A DNA stretch of 12,134 nt, taken from Chloroflexota bacterium (GTDB lineage Bacteria; Chloroflexota; Limnocylindria; Limnocylindrales; CSP1-4). Both the position numbers and the translations under genes were made by a program. The stretch covers positions 1 through 12,134 of the forward strand of contig VBFZ01000124.1 in the NCBI GenBank assembly GCA_005880805.1, given 5' to 3'. Positions 1 through 6,983 of the stretch are shown in pieces. How positions within the stretch are numbered: position 1 is the first letter of the stretch; every line of letters starts with the position of its first letter. The notes below the pieces were generated by a model. That model did no database searches. It had not been told where the DNA came from and worked only from the letters and a program-made list of their open reading frames with translations.

Positions 1-129
1 GCGTGGCGGCTGCGGCGCCGCGGGCGAACAGATCGGGATCGGGCCGAAATCATACCGTCGGGCGCCGTTCGGCGGCCGATGCGTGGCCGTCGCTCTGGTC
101 CCGCGACGGTCGCCGCTGATGCCCGCGGC

Positions 130-135
130 TACACT
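130..135 (+). promoter_or_regulatory. -10 box (TACACT) for the ferredoxin-NADP reductase, near-leaderless
   Basis: TACACT fits a TANNNT -10 element and ends 8 nt before the ATG at 144. Counting about 7 nt from the box to the transcription start puts the first transcribed base at or within 2 nt of the start codon. No Shine-Dalgarno sequence lies between box and ATG, and there is no clear -35. The same hexamer precedes the prenyl synthase at 4519. Inference from spacing only. Confidence 0.5.
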
Positions 136-143
136 TTCGGCCG

Positions 144-956
144 ATGACCGAGCTTGCCACCGACCCCCGGAAGATCTCTCGCGAGGCGCCCCAGTACAAC
201 GCGACGCTGATCCGCCGAGAGGACGAGACGGAGAGCCTGTGCTACGTGTGGGTCCGCTTCGACGGAGATCCCACACCGTTCGACGCCGGCCAGTACATGA
301 CGATCGGGGTAATCGCGGACGAGCGGCTCGTCCAGCGACCGTATTCGGTCGCCTCGCCGCCGCACGTCGCCGGCAGCGATGGTTACGAGTTCTACGTTCG
401 GCTGGTCAACGGGGGCCAGTTCACCCCCCTGCTCTGGCGACTGCCGGTGGGCCACCCGATGCGGATGATCGGGCCGAAGGGCAAGTTCCTGCTCGAGCCC
501 GACGACGAGCGAACGCACATCTTCATCTCGTCGGGCACGGGCAACGCGCCGTTCGTGGCGATGATGCGCCACCTCCTGAAGGAAGGGGGGCCCCGGCCGG
601 TCGTGTTCCTCAACGGCGTGTCATACGAACGCGACCTCGGCTACCGGTCCCTGGTCGAGGGTTGGGAACGGTCCCGTGAATACCCCGTGACATACATCCC
701 GACCGTCTCCCGGCCGAAGGACCCCGCCAACGCGAGCTGGACCGGCCGCACCGGTCGGGTCGAGTCGATCCTCCCGTCCGTGCTCGACGAGCTCCGACTC
801 ACGCCTGACAACTCGATCGCATATATCTGCGGCAACCCTGACATGATCATCTCGGCCGAGGAGACCCTGCTCGCACGGGGCTACCCGGAGGCGCAGGTCA
901 AGAAGGAGCTCTACTGGCCGAAAGGCAAAGAGCCGCGCGGCGCCGCAGCCGCCTAG
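144..956 (+). CDS. fpr: Ferredoxin/flavodoxin-NADP(+) reductase, FAD-dependent
   Basis: This 270-residue protein belongs to the ferredoxin-NADP reductase superfamily, which moves electrons between NADP(H) and ferredoxin or flavodoxin in the cytoplasm. Residues 1-110 form the FAD-binding barrel, with the flavin motif RPYS at 65-68. Residues 120-260 form the NADP-binding fold, with GTGNAP at 131-136 and CGNPDM at 229-234. An aromatic pair (YW, 257-258) near the C-terminus sits where the family stacks an aromatic on the flavin; a short Pro/Ala tail follows. There is no signal peptide, membrane segment or iron-sulfur cysteine cluster, so it is a stand-alone reductase and not a subunit of an oxygenase. 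The ATG at 144 is chosen because a -10-like TACACT ends 8 nt upstream and the flavin domain begins soon after. It is monocistronic: the next gene converges on it. Family assignment is firm; the physiological redox partner is unknown. Confidence 0.88.
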   Translation: MTELATDPRKISREAPQYNATLIRREDETESLCYVWVRFDGDPTPFDAGQYMTIGVIADERLVQRPYSVASPPHVAGSDGYEFYVRLVNGGQFTPLLWRLPVGHPMRMIGPKGKFLLEPDDERTHIFISSGTGNAPFVAMMRHLLKEGGPRPVVFLNGVSYERDLGYRSLVEGWERSREYPVTYIPTVSRPKDPANASWTGRTGRVESILPSVLDELRLTPDNSIAYICGNPDMIISAEETLLARGYPEAQVKKELYWPKGKEPRGAAAA

Positions 957-996
957 CGCGCGCTCGAGCGTTCGGCGGCCGCCGGGAATGCACCGA

Positions 997-1025
997 GGCC
1001 CGCGCGAGGCAGAGGCCCGCGGGCC
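997..1025 (+). terminator. GC-rich hairpin after the reductase gene
   Basis: An 8-bp perfect stem (GGCCCGCG pairing with CGCGGGCC, loop of 13 nt) starts 40 nt after the reductase stop codon and is followed by CTAGTTT, a weak T-run. It lies in the 186-bp gap between two convergent genes and could serve as a terminator. The lack of a long T tract keeps confidence modest. I see nothing else coding in this gap. Confidence 0.4.
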
Positions 1026-1142
1026 CTAGTTTGCCGCCACTGACGAACTCACAGCGCCAGCGCCGCAAAATATCGGCCGCCGCACTCTTGACGCCCACTG
1101 CCATCCAGGTTGGGTGGGTTGCGGGCCGACCGAGCCCTCCCA

Positions 1143-1885
1143 TTACGTTGCGAGGTGCTGAACACCCGGCCGCCTGACGCGTAAGGGCGCGAGGCGTCCG
1201 GCGTTACCAGTTCCTCGACCGATATCCGAGAGGAACACGAGCGCTGAAACGCTTTCCTCGGGTCGGCGCAACCATGCTCGAACGGCTCGGCCACGGACGG
1301 GAAACATCACATCGAGGGTCGACGAATAGCGATGCACCAGACGGCGCTGAGCGTCAGTGTCGGGAAGGACGAGCAGCCGCGCCGATGCCTCAGGGACCCA
1401 GCCAAATCGTTCGCGGCAGAGACGCGTGCTGGCGATTCGAACTTTCTCGTCCAGCTTCCGTCCGGTTTGCTCAACCGATGCGAGTTCGGACTTGACTTCG
1501 GCCACGAGCAGTGTCCGCGTCCGCCCGTGGCCAGCGAGCAGGTCGATCGACCCACGTTCGCGATACACCGAGTACGTGATCTCGATGCCACCTCCCACCC
1601 CGCGTCGCGCAAGGTCGTGGCAGCGGCGCCAACGAGTGTCGCATGCCGCTCGTCCATGAGCCGATCGACCGCGCCTCCCCGCCACATCACCATCCCCTCG
1701 AAACCAGCGTCGACTGCGGCAAAGATCCTTCGGATTGTCTGGAGTGAGAGGGTTCCAACGTGACCGCGCTCGAGCACGGAGATGGTCGACTGCGATACCC
1801 GGGCTAGTCTCGCCACATCGGATTGCCGCAGCCGGCGGCGACGTCGCAACGCGCGCAACGATCGTCCAATGCGGCCGTCGTCCAT
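1143..1885 (-). pseudogene. XRE-type HTH protein with C-terminal PD-(D/E)XK-like domain, split by a one-base frameshift
   Basis: Two reading frames together give one protein of about 247 residues. Frame one starts at the ATG at 1885, just after an in-frame TGA, so this start is forced. It encodes an XRE/Cro-type helix-turn-helix (about residues 7-60) and a linker with MWRGG, then degenerates after residue 99 (GWEV, position 1589). The second frame continues from about 1586 with a domain containing GSID and, 15 residues on, AEVK: an Asp...Glu-x-Lys arrangement (about D115, E130, K132 of the composite) like the PD-(D/E)XK nuclease core. It ends in TAA at 1143. From memory, HTH proteins with this GERGSID...EVK tail recur in Actinobacteria and Chloroflexota; their function is unknown to me. 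Adding one base near 1587-1592 restores the family layout. Either this is a decaying gene or the base is missing through sequencing error. DNA-binding regulation or nuclease activity are only inferred. Confidence 0.72.
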
Positions 1886-1967
1886 CGGGCATCATCGTGA
1901 GCCTCGGCTCTTCACCGCTGCTTATCTGAAGGCGGCAACCCTGCGAGATGGAGCGTGCGGTTGACGG

Positions 1968-3377
1968 CTACGGGCGAGCGGCCGCCAGTCGATCGAGGAT
2001 GGCGACCTTCACCCCCTCCAGCGGGATGCGCTCCTGGGTCATCGAGTCGCGGTCGCGCACGGTGACGGCGCCGTCCTCCAGCGACTCGACGTCGACCGTG
2101 ACGCACCACGGCGTGCCGATCTCGTCCTGGCGGCGGTACAGCTTGCCGATCGACGCCGTGTCGTCGTAGACGGCCATCGTGTCGCGCCGCAGGTCGGCGA
2201 CAAGGCGCTGGCAGAGCTCAACGATCTCGGGCCGCTTCTTGAGCAGCGGCAGCACGGCGACCTTGTACGGCGCCAGCTCCGGGTGGAGTGCCAGGGAGAC
2301 TCGCGTCTCGCCGCGGACCTCCTCCTCGCGGTACGCGTCGATCAGGAACGTGAACGTCGCACGGTCCGCTCCCGCCGACGTCTCCACGATCCACGGGATG
2401 AAATGCTCCTCGGTCGCCGGATCGAAGTACTCGAGGTTCTGGCCGGACGCCTCCTGGTGCCGGCCGAGGTCCCAGTCGCCTCGGTTGTGGACGCCCTCCA
2501 GCTCCTTCCATCCGAACGGGAAGCGATACTCGACGTCGACCGCCTTCTTCGCGTAGTGCGCCAGCTCGTCCGGACGATGCTCGCGCGTCCGAAGCCGGCC
2601 GCCGGCGACGCCCCACGCCTCGTACCAGTCCCGGCGCCGCGCCAGCCACTCCTCGAAGTGACCGGCCGCCGTCTCCGGCCGAACGAAGTACTGCATCTCC
2701 ATCTGCTCGAACTCGCGCATCCGGAACACGAAGTTGCCGGGGCTGATCTCGTTCCGGAACGCCTTGCCGATCTGCGCGATCCCGAACGGGATCTTCTTGC
2801 GACTCGTCTCGCGGACGTTTCGGAAGTTGACATAGATGCCCTGCGCGGTCTCCGGCCGCAGGTAGGCGACCGCCGCATCGTTCTCGACCGGGCCGAGGAA
2901 CGTCTTCAGCATCAGGTTGAAGCGACGCGGCGGCGACAGCGGCCCGCCGTCGACCGGACACTTGAGGCCCAGCCGCTCGACCACGGTCGGATCGAGGAGC
3001 TCGCTCGGCGACAAATCTTCCGCGCCCGGAAGCTCGTCCACGCGGAAGCGCCGGTGGTCGGTCAGGCACTCGACGAGCGGATCGCTGAACTCCGCTACAT
3101 GGCCGGATGTCACCCACACCTGCGGCGCCATCAGGATCCCGGCGTCCAGCCCGACGATGTCATCGCGCAGCTGAACCATCGTCCGCCACCAGGCGCGCTT
3201 CACGTTGTTCTTCAGCTCGACGCCGAGCGGCCCGTAGTCCCAGACGGCGTTGATGCCGCCGTAGATCTCGCTGCTCGGGAAGATGAAGCCGCGCCGCTTG
3301 GAGAGCGAGACGATGGTCTCCAGGTTGGCGACGGCAGGCGCGACGTCCTCGTCAGGAATGGTGGGGGTGTGGGTCAC
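1968..3377 (-). CDS. glyS: Glycine--tRNA ligase, single-chain homodimeric type
   Basis: A 469-residue class II aminoacyl-tRNA synthetase that charges tRNA(Gly) with glycine in the cytoplasm. It is the eukaryote/archaea/actinobacteria-like single-chain form, not the two-subunit GlyQ/GlyS of proteobacteria. Visible marks are WDYGPLGVELKNN (46-58, motif 1 region), LRPETAQG (173-180), FRNEISP followed by FRMREFEQMEMQYF (motif 2, about 207-231), GWKELEGVHNRGDWDL (289-304) and SAGADRATFTFLIDAY (334-349, motif 3, with the ATP-contacting Arg339). The anticodon-binding domain fills about residues 370-469. Only one cysteine (C140, in CPVDGG) remains where relatives have a zinc-binding pair. The start is GTG, supported by GGAG 6 nt upstream (3384-3387). 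It lies 115 bp downstream of recO, with its own promoter-like box between them. Assignment is secure. Confidence 0.97.
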   Translation of the reverse strand: MTHTPTIPDEDVAPAVANLETIVSLSKRRGFIFPSSEIYGGINAVWDYGPLGVELKNNVKRAWWRTMVQLRDDIVGLDAGILMAPQVWVTSGHVAEFSDPLVECLTDHRRFRVDELPGAEDLSPSELLDPTVVERLGLKCPVDGGPLSPPRRFNLMLKTFLGPVENDAAVAYLRPETAQGIYVNFRNVRETSRKKIPFGIAQIGKAFRNEISPGNFVFRMREFEQMEMQYFVRPETAAGHFEEWLARRRDWYEAWGVAGGRLRTREHRPDELAHYAKKAVDVEYRFPFGWKELEGVHNRGDWDLGRHQEASGQNLEYFDPATEEHFIPWIVETSAGADRATFTFLIDAYREEEVRGETRVSLALHPELAPYKVAVLPLLKKRPEIVELCQRLVADLRRDTMAVYDDTASIGKLYRRQDEIGTPWCVTVDVESLEDGAVTVRDRDSMTQERIPLEGVKVAILDRLAAARP

Positions 3378-3437
3378 GGAGCGCTCCGGTGGGCGGCCGG
3401 CCTTGGCAGGGACGGACGCGGGTGGGCTGGTCGGGCG

Positions 3438-3443
3438 ATGCTA
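3438..3443 (-). promoter_or_regulatory. Extended -10 box (TGC-TAGCAT) for glyS
   Basis: On the minus strand TGCTAGCAT gives an extended -10 (TGn then TAGCAT) 60 nt before the glyS GTG, implying a leader of about 54 nt that carries the GGAG ribosome site. There is no obvious -35. The box lies in the loop of a 7-bp inverted repeat (CGGGCGA at 3432-3438, TCGCCCG at 3459-3465). This suggests glyS can be transcribed apart from recO. Confidence 0.4.
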
Positions 3444-3492
3444 GCAGACGGCCCCTGGTCGCCCGTCGGCCGCCATCAGGCGGAGCGCGCGT

Positions 3493-4275
3493 TCAGGTCG
3501 CGATCGATACCGTGCGCGGGGCGCGGACCTCGTCGAGGAAGGCGAGCGATCGCGGGTCGCGCTCGAGCGCGTACCGCAGGAACTCCCGGAGCGCGATTTC
3601 GGCGGCACGTTCGGCCTCCTCCGGGAGGCGCAATTCGGCCAGCCCCTCGGCATCCATCCGCTGGTAGGCCTTGAGCAGCTTCAGCGCATCGGCCGAGATG
3701 GCCGTTCGGGACGCGGGCGGCCCCGGGCAGCGCTCGCACAGGACCCCGCCGAGGGGCGGCACCCAGCGGTACGACTCGCCCGTCTCCAGGACCCGGTCGC
3801 ACTCGACGCAGCGATCGACCTCCGGCCGGACGCCGAGCTCGTCCGCCAGTCGCATCTCGAACCAGCGGGCGACACGCGCCGGGGCCATCTCCGCGTCGAG
3901 CAGTTCGTAAGCGCGATGGAGCAGCGCGTACAGGGGTTCGGCCGGGTGCCGCTCCTCGAGTGATCGATCCGCGAGCTCCGCGAGGTACCAGGCGGTGGCT
4001 GCCGACTCGAGTGAGTCCCGAAGCTTGAGCCACGCATGCCCGACCACCACCTGTGTGATGACATCGAACGTTCGTCCACGAGCGAGCTGGACCCTTAGTT
4101 CGGCGAACGGCTCCAGGCTGCCGCCCACCCGGCTGGTTGGCCGGCGAATGCCCTTGGCGATCGCCTTGAGCTTACCGATCTCGGGCGTGATCAGGGTCAG
4201 GACGCGGTCCGCCTCGCCAAGATCGAAGTGGGACAGGACGATGGCATCGGTCACCAGCATCCGCGGCGTCGGCAC
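3493..4275 (-). CDS. recO: DNA repair protein RecO
   Basis: A 260-residue RecO, the partner of RecF/RecR that loads RecA on SSB-coated single-stranded DNA and anneals complementary strands. The N-terminal OB-fold is about residues 6-80, with the family opening (DAIVLSHFDLGEADRV, 10-25, then GKLKAIAKGIRRP at 34-46). The helical C-terminal part carries a four-cysteine zinc site: C156-x2-C159 and C180-x2-C183. Length is normal for the family. The start is GTG at 4275, placed 6 nt after a TAGGGT box, which would make the mRNA leaderless; an ATG five codons in (residue 6) is the alternative start. It is divergent from the prenyl synthase and followed after 115 bp by glyS. Identification rests on the N-terminal signature plus the cysteine pattern and is confident. 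Confidence 0.93.
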   Translation of the reverse strand: MPTPRMLVTDAIVLSHFDLGEADRVLTLITPEIGKLKAIAKGIRRPTSRVGGSLEPFAELRVQLARGRTFDVITQVVVGHAWLKLRDSLESAATAWYLAELADRSLEERHPAEPLYALLHRAYELLDAEMAPARVARWFEMRLADELGVRPEVDRCVECDRVLETGESYRWVPPLGGVLCERCPGPPASRTAISADALKLLKAYQRMDAEGLAELRLPEEAERAAEIALREFLRYALERDPRSLAFLDEVRAPRTVSIAT

Positions 4276-4281
4276 CTTCGC

Positions 4282-4287
4282 ACCCTA
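4282..4287 (-). promoter_or_regulatory. recO: Extended -10 box (TGC-TAGGGT) for recO, leaderless spacing
   Basis: TGCTAGGGT on the minus strand gives TGn-TANNNT exactly 6 nt before the recO GTG. A start site 7 nt after the box falls on the first base of the GTG, so the transcript would be leaderless. No Shine-Dalgarno could fit in the gap. No -35 is evident. Confidence 0.5.
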
Positions 4288-4353
4288 GCATGGGCAGCCC
4301 CCGACCGGCGTCCCGAATTTCCTTGCGCAGGCGGTGATCCAAAACGCGCACTG

Positions 4354-4411
4354 CTGCGAATGCATCGCAGATGCCGGTGCGGAACGCGTCCCCCGCACCG
4401 GTGTCGTTTTT
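4354..4411 (+). promoter_or_regulatory. Tandem hairpins with T5 tract upstream of the prenyl synthase (terminator/attenuator-like)
   Basis: The 243-bp gap between recO and the prenyl synthase contains two adjacent perfect hairpins on the plus strand: a 6-bp stem (CTGCGA 4354-4359 with TCGCAG 4365-4370, loop of 5) and a 9-bp stem (CCGGTGCGG 4374-4382 with CCGCACCGG 4393-4401, loop of 10). TGTCG and TTTTT (4407-4411) follow. This is the best intrinsic-terminator shape in the window, yet no plus-strand gene ends here. It could end a small RNA begun in the gap, attenuate a long prenyl-synthase leader, or block readthrough. On the minus strand no T tract follows. The remainder of the gap shows no ORF that I believe. 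Confidence 0.45.
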
Positions 4412-4502
4412 GCGGGCGTGGCGGTCCTGGCGCCGTGCCTGCTCGCGGTTCCGTGGAGGAGCAACAGGCTACTCCGCCCTAGCGCGTTTGCCGCTCGGCC
4501 GG

Positions 4503-4508
4503 TACACT
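4503..4508 (+). promoter_or_regulatory. -10 box (TACACT) for the prenyl synthase, near-leaderless
   Basis: TACACT ends 10 nt before the ATG at 4519, giving a predicted leader of about 0-4 nt. It is the same hexamer as before the ferredoxin-NADP reductase gene, and both mRNAs open with ATGAC(C/G)GAG. GGCGAG just before the ATG is at best a weak ribosome site. No good -35 is visible 16-18 nt upstream. Confidence 0.45.
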
Positions 4509-4518
4509 CGTTGGCGAG

Positions 4519-5544
4519 ATGACGGAGACCCCGACCCGCCTCGAGATCGCGACGCTCATCGCCGAGACGGAGGACGAGATCCTCCGACTCGTCCAGGACC
4601 GCGATCCGTCCACGCACGGCGTGTACGAGATGGTCCGCTACCACCTCGGCCTCGACGGCCCGGGCGGCTCGTCCGGCAAGCGGATCCGCCCTGTTCTGGG
4701 CCTCCTCGCCTACGCCTCGCTGACCGGCGACTATCGCCGCGGTCTGCCCGGCGCCGCGGCGGTCGAGCTCGGCCACAACTTCAGCCTCGTGCACGATGAC
4801 ATCGAGGACGGCGACCGCGAACGGCGGCACCGGCCGACTCTCTGGTCGGTGTACGGCATCCCCCAGGCGATCAACACCGGGGACATGCTGTTCAGCCTGA
4901 GCCGCGTGGCGCTCCACCGCCTCCCGGAGCTGGGCTTCAGCGATCACATGACGCTCCGGCTGATGCGCCTCTACGACGACACCTGCGTCGCGCTCTGCGA
5001 GGGCCAGTACATCGACATCTGGGCCAGCGAGCGTGACGAGCCCCTCTCGGTCGAGATGTACTTCGACATGATCGGCCGCAAGACGGCCTCGCTGATCGCG
5101 GGCTCCATCGAGGCAGGCGCCATCCTGGCGACCGACGACGAGGACGTCATCGCACGCTACCGGGCGTTCGGCTGGGCCCTTGGGATCGCGTTCCAGCTCA
5201 ACGACGACCTGCTCGGCATCTGGGGCGAGGAGGAGTCAACCGGCAAGGAACCGACCGACCTCGTCCGACGAAAGAAGACGCTGCCGGTGATCTACGCGTT
5301 CGAGCATGCCTCCCCGGTCGACCGCGCGCGGCTGGGCGAGCTCTCCCGCCTGCCGCAACCGACCGCAGCCCAGGTGGCCGAGGAGCGCGCGATCCTGGAG
5401 CGGTCAGGGGCGCGCGACTACACGCGGGATGCGGCGCGCCGCTATCGCGACGAGGCGCTCTCCCAACTCGACGGCACGGGTGTCGCCGGCGAGGAAGCCC
5501 GCGATCGCCTCCGGGAGATCATCGTCTCGGTCATCACCGCCTAG
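4519..5544 (+). CDS. Polyprenyl (probably geranylgeranyl) diphosphate synthase
   Basis: A 341-residue trans-isoprenyl diphosphate synthase, which condenses isopentenyl diphosphate onto an allylic primer. Seen: GKRIRP (53-58, IPP binding); first Asp-rich motif DDIED (93-97) followed by RRHRPTLW; EGQ (161-163); and the second metal motif NDDLLGIWG (228-236). The last position of the second motif is Gly, as in actinobacterial GGPP synthases, so it need not be a defect. The residue five before the first motif is aromatic (F88), which usually limits chain length to about C15-C20; GGPP for carotenoids or lipids is therefore the favoured product, but product length cannot be settled by reading. The ATG at 4519 follows a TACACT box by 10 nt. 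The gene stands alone, divergent from recO and convergent with the CNNM-type gene. Together with IspE in this window it belongs to the isoprenoid pathway. Confidence 0.92.
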   Translation: MTETPTRLEIATLIAETEDEILRLVQDRDPSTHGVYEMVRYHLGLDGPGGSSGKRIRPVLGLLAYASLTGDYRRGLPGAAAVELGHNFSLVHDDIEDGDRERRHRPTLWSVYGIPQAINTGDMLFSLSRVALHRLPELGFSDHMTLRLMRLYDDTCVALCEGQYIDIWASERDEPLSVEMYFDMIGRKTASLIAGSIEAGAILATDDEDVIARYRAFGWALGIAFQLNDDLLGIWGEEESTGKEPTDLVRRKKTLPVIYAFEHASPVDRARLGELSRLPQPTAAQVAEERAILERSGARDYTRDAARRYRDEALSQLDGTGVAGEEARDRLREIIVSVITA

Positions 5545-5617
5545 GAGGTCTTCGCGGGGCCGGAAGAGGCACCCTCAGGGGTGGCTGCTGCTCGCTCATC
5601 GAGGTCAGAGGCCGAGC

Positions 5618-5630
5618 TTCGCGACGCGAA
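5618..5630. terminator. Small hairpin in the convergent gap
   Basis: The 98-bp gap between the convergent prenyl synthase and CNNM-type genes holds a 5-bp perfect stem (TTCGC with GCGAA, loop GAC). It has no T tract on either strand, so a terminator role is weak inference. An AGGAGG at 5545-5550 directly after the synthase stop leads to no convincing gene. Confidence 0.2.
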
Positions 5631-5642
5631 TCCGTCCGAGGA

Positions 5643-6983
5643 CTAGCGGTCCGCCTCGTCGCCCGTGGGGGCTCCGGTCTCGGTCTTCTGGCGCACGGCC
5701 AGAACCTTGCCGACACGCCGGCCGTCGGTCGACTCGACGGTCAGGATCAAGCCGTCGACGGATACCTGGTCGCCGGGCTTCGGCACGCCGCCCAGCCGGT
5801 GGAAGATCAGCCCACCGACCGTGTCGTATTCGGCGCCGTCCTCGAGCCCGAGCTCGGTATCGAAGGCCTCCGCCAGCTCGTCGACGTCGGCCCGCCCGTC
5901 GATCCGGACTTCGTCCGTGGACAACCGGACCAGCATCGGCTCCTCGACGTCGTACTCGTCCTGGATCTCGCCGACGATCTCCTCGAGCAGGTCCTCGATC
6001 GTCACGAGACCCGCCGTGCCACCGTACTCGTCGAGCACGATCGCGATGTGGACCTTGCGCCGCTGGAACTCGTGCAGCAGGTCGTCGATCGTCATCGACT
6101 CGGGCACGAATACCGGCGTCCGCAACAGCGATCGGAGTGCCGGGCGCGCCTCCGATCCGTTCTTCAGGATCGGCAGCAGGTCTTTCGCGTACAGGATGCC
6201 GATGACCTGGTCGATCGACTCCTCGAAGATCGGGATCCGCGAGTGGCCCTCCTCGACCACGACACTGATCGCCTCGTCCAGGGACGCCGATGCGGGCAGG
6301 GCGACGATCGCGATGCGCGGGATCATCACCTCGTGCAGGCGCCGGTCGCCCAGCTCGATGACCGCGTGGATCATCTGCTCCTCCTCGGCCTCCAGCACGC
6401 CCTGCTCCCCGCCCCGCTCCACGATCAGCATCAGCTCCTCGGCGCTGATCTGTGCCTCGGGCCGGACCTCTGCGCCGAACACCCGGGCGACGGCGGCGGT
6501 GATCCCCGTGAGGAGGGCGATGAGCGGGGCGAAGATCCGCGCCAGGAAATCGATCGGACCGGCCAGCGTCATCGCGAAGCGCTCGGGATGCGCGAGGGCG
6601 AGCGTCTTAGGCACGAGCTCGCCGAAGACGATCGTGAACAGAGCGAGGATGATCGTGACAACCAGGAGCGCGATCCCGTCGGCCGTGTCGGTCCCGATGC
6701 CCAGGCGCGTCAGGAAGGTGGCGAGGTCCCTGGTCAGCGTCACTGCAGTGAACGCTGACGCGAAGAAGCCCAGGACCGTCAGGCCCAGCTGGGCGACGGC
6801 CAGGAACCTGCCCGGCTCGTCGATCAGGCGGCGTACCCGGCGCGCACCCTCGTTGCCCTCCTCGACGAGCTGGTCGACGCGGCTTCGGCGGACCGAGACA
6901 AGTGCGATCTCGGACGCCACGAAGAACCCCTCGAGCAGGGTCAACAGGACGATGACGACGAGCTCGGTGACCGGCAGGCTCAT
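5643..6983 (-). CDS. CNNM/CorC-HlyC family membrane protein (DUF21, CBS pair, CorC_HlyC domain)
   Basis: A 446-residue inner-membrane protein of the CNNM/hemolysin-C family, linked in other bacteria to magnesium or cobalt efflux. Residues 1-195 form the DUF21 transmembrane domain with hydrophobic spans at about 5-28, 62-82, 103-121 and 140-165. Residues 215-345 form a CBS-domain pair (VMIPR at 219-223; DEYGGTAGLVTIEDLLEEI at 318-336), where relatives bind adenine nucleotides. Residues 350-432 form the CorC_HlyC domain. Length and order are typical. The ATG at 6983 overlaps the glmU stop by four bases (ATGA) without its own Shine-Dalgarno, so it is expected to be translated by coupling to glmU. 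The old name 'hemolysin' should not be taken as a function. Substrate is unknown; divalent cation transport is inferred from family. Confidence 0.92.
   Translation of the reverse strand: MSLPVTELVVIVLLTLLEGFFVASEIALVSVRRSRVDQLVEEGNEGARRVRRLIDEPGRFLAVAQLGLTVLGFFASAFTAVTLTRDLATFLTRLGIGTDTADGIALLVVTIILALFTIVFGELVPKTLALAHPERFAMTLAGPIDFLARIFAPLIALLTGITAAVARVFGAEVRPEAQISAEELMLIVERGGEQGVLEAEEEQMIHAVIELGDRRLHEVMIPRIAIVALPASASLDEAISVVVEEGHSRIPIFEESIDQVIGILYAKDLLPILKNGSEARPALRSLLRTPVFVPESMTIDDLLHEFQRRKVHIAIVLDEYGGTAGLVTIEDLLEEIVGEIQDEYDVEEPMLVRLSTDEVRIDGRADVDELAEAFDTELGLEDGAEYDTVGGLIFHRLGGVPKPGDQVSVDGLILTVESTDGRRVGKVLAVRQKTETGAPTGDEADR

Noticed and set aside
49..54. TATGAT on the minus strand as a promoter for a divergent gene to the left
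   Set aside because: There is no clear -35 at the right spacing and no ATG or GTG between it and the window edge, so no gene can be tied to it.
2283..3674. Long plus-strand open frame (463 codons) opposite glyS
   Set aside because: It is antisense to a complete, motif-bearing glyS; its product is Arg/Pro/Leu-rich with no domain, typical of mirror frames in GC-rich DNA.
5545..5645. AGGAGG right after the prenyl synthase stop as a ribosome site for a small ORF
   Set aside because: The only nearby frame (GTG at 5581, 21 codons) starts about 30 nt too far away and has no recognisable content.
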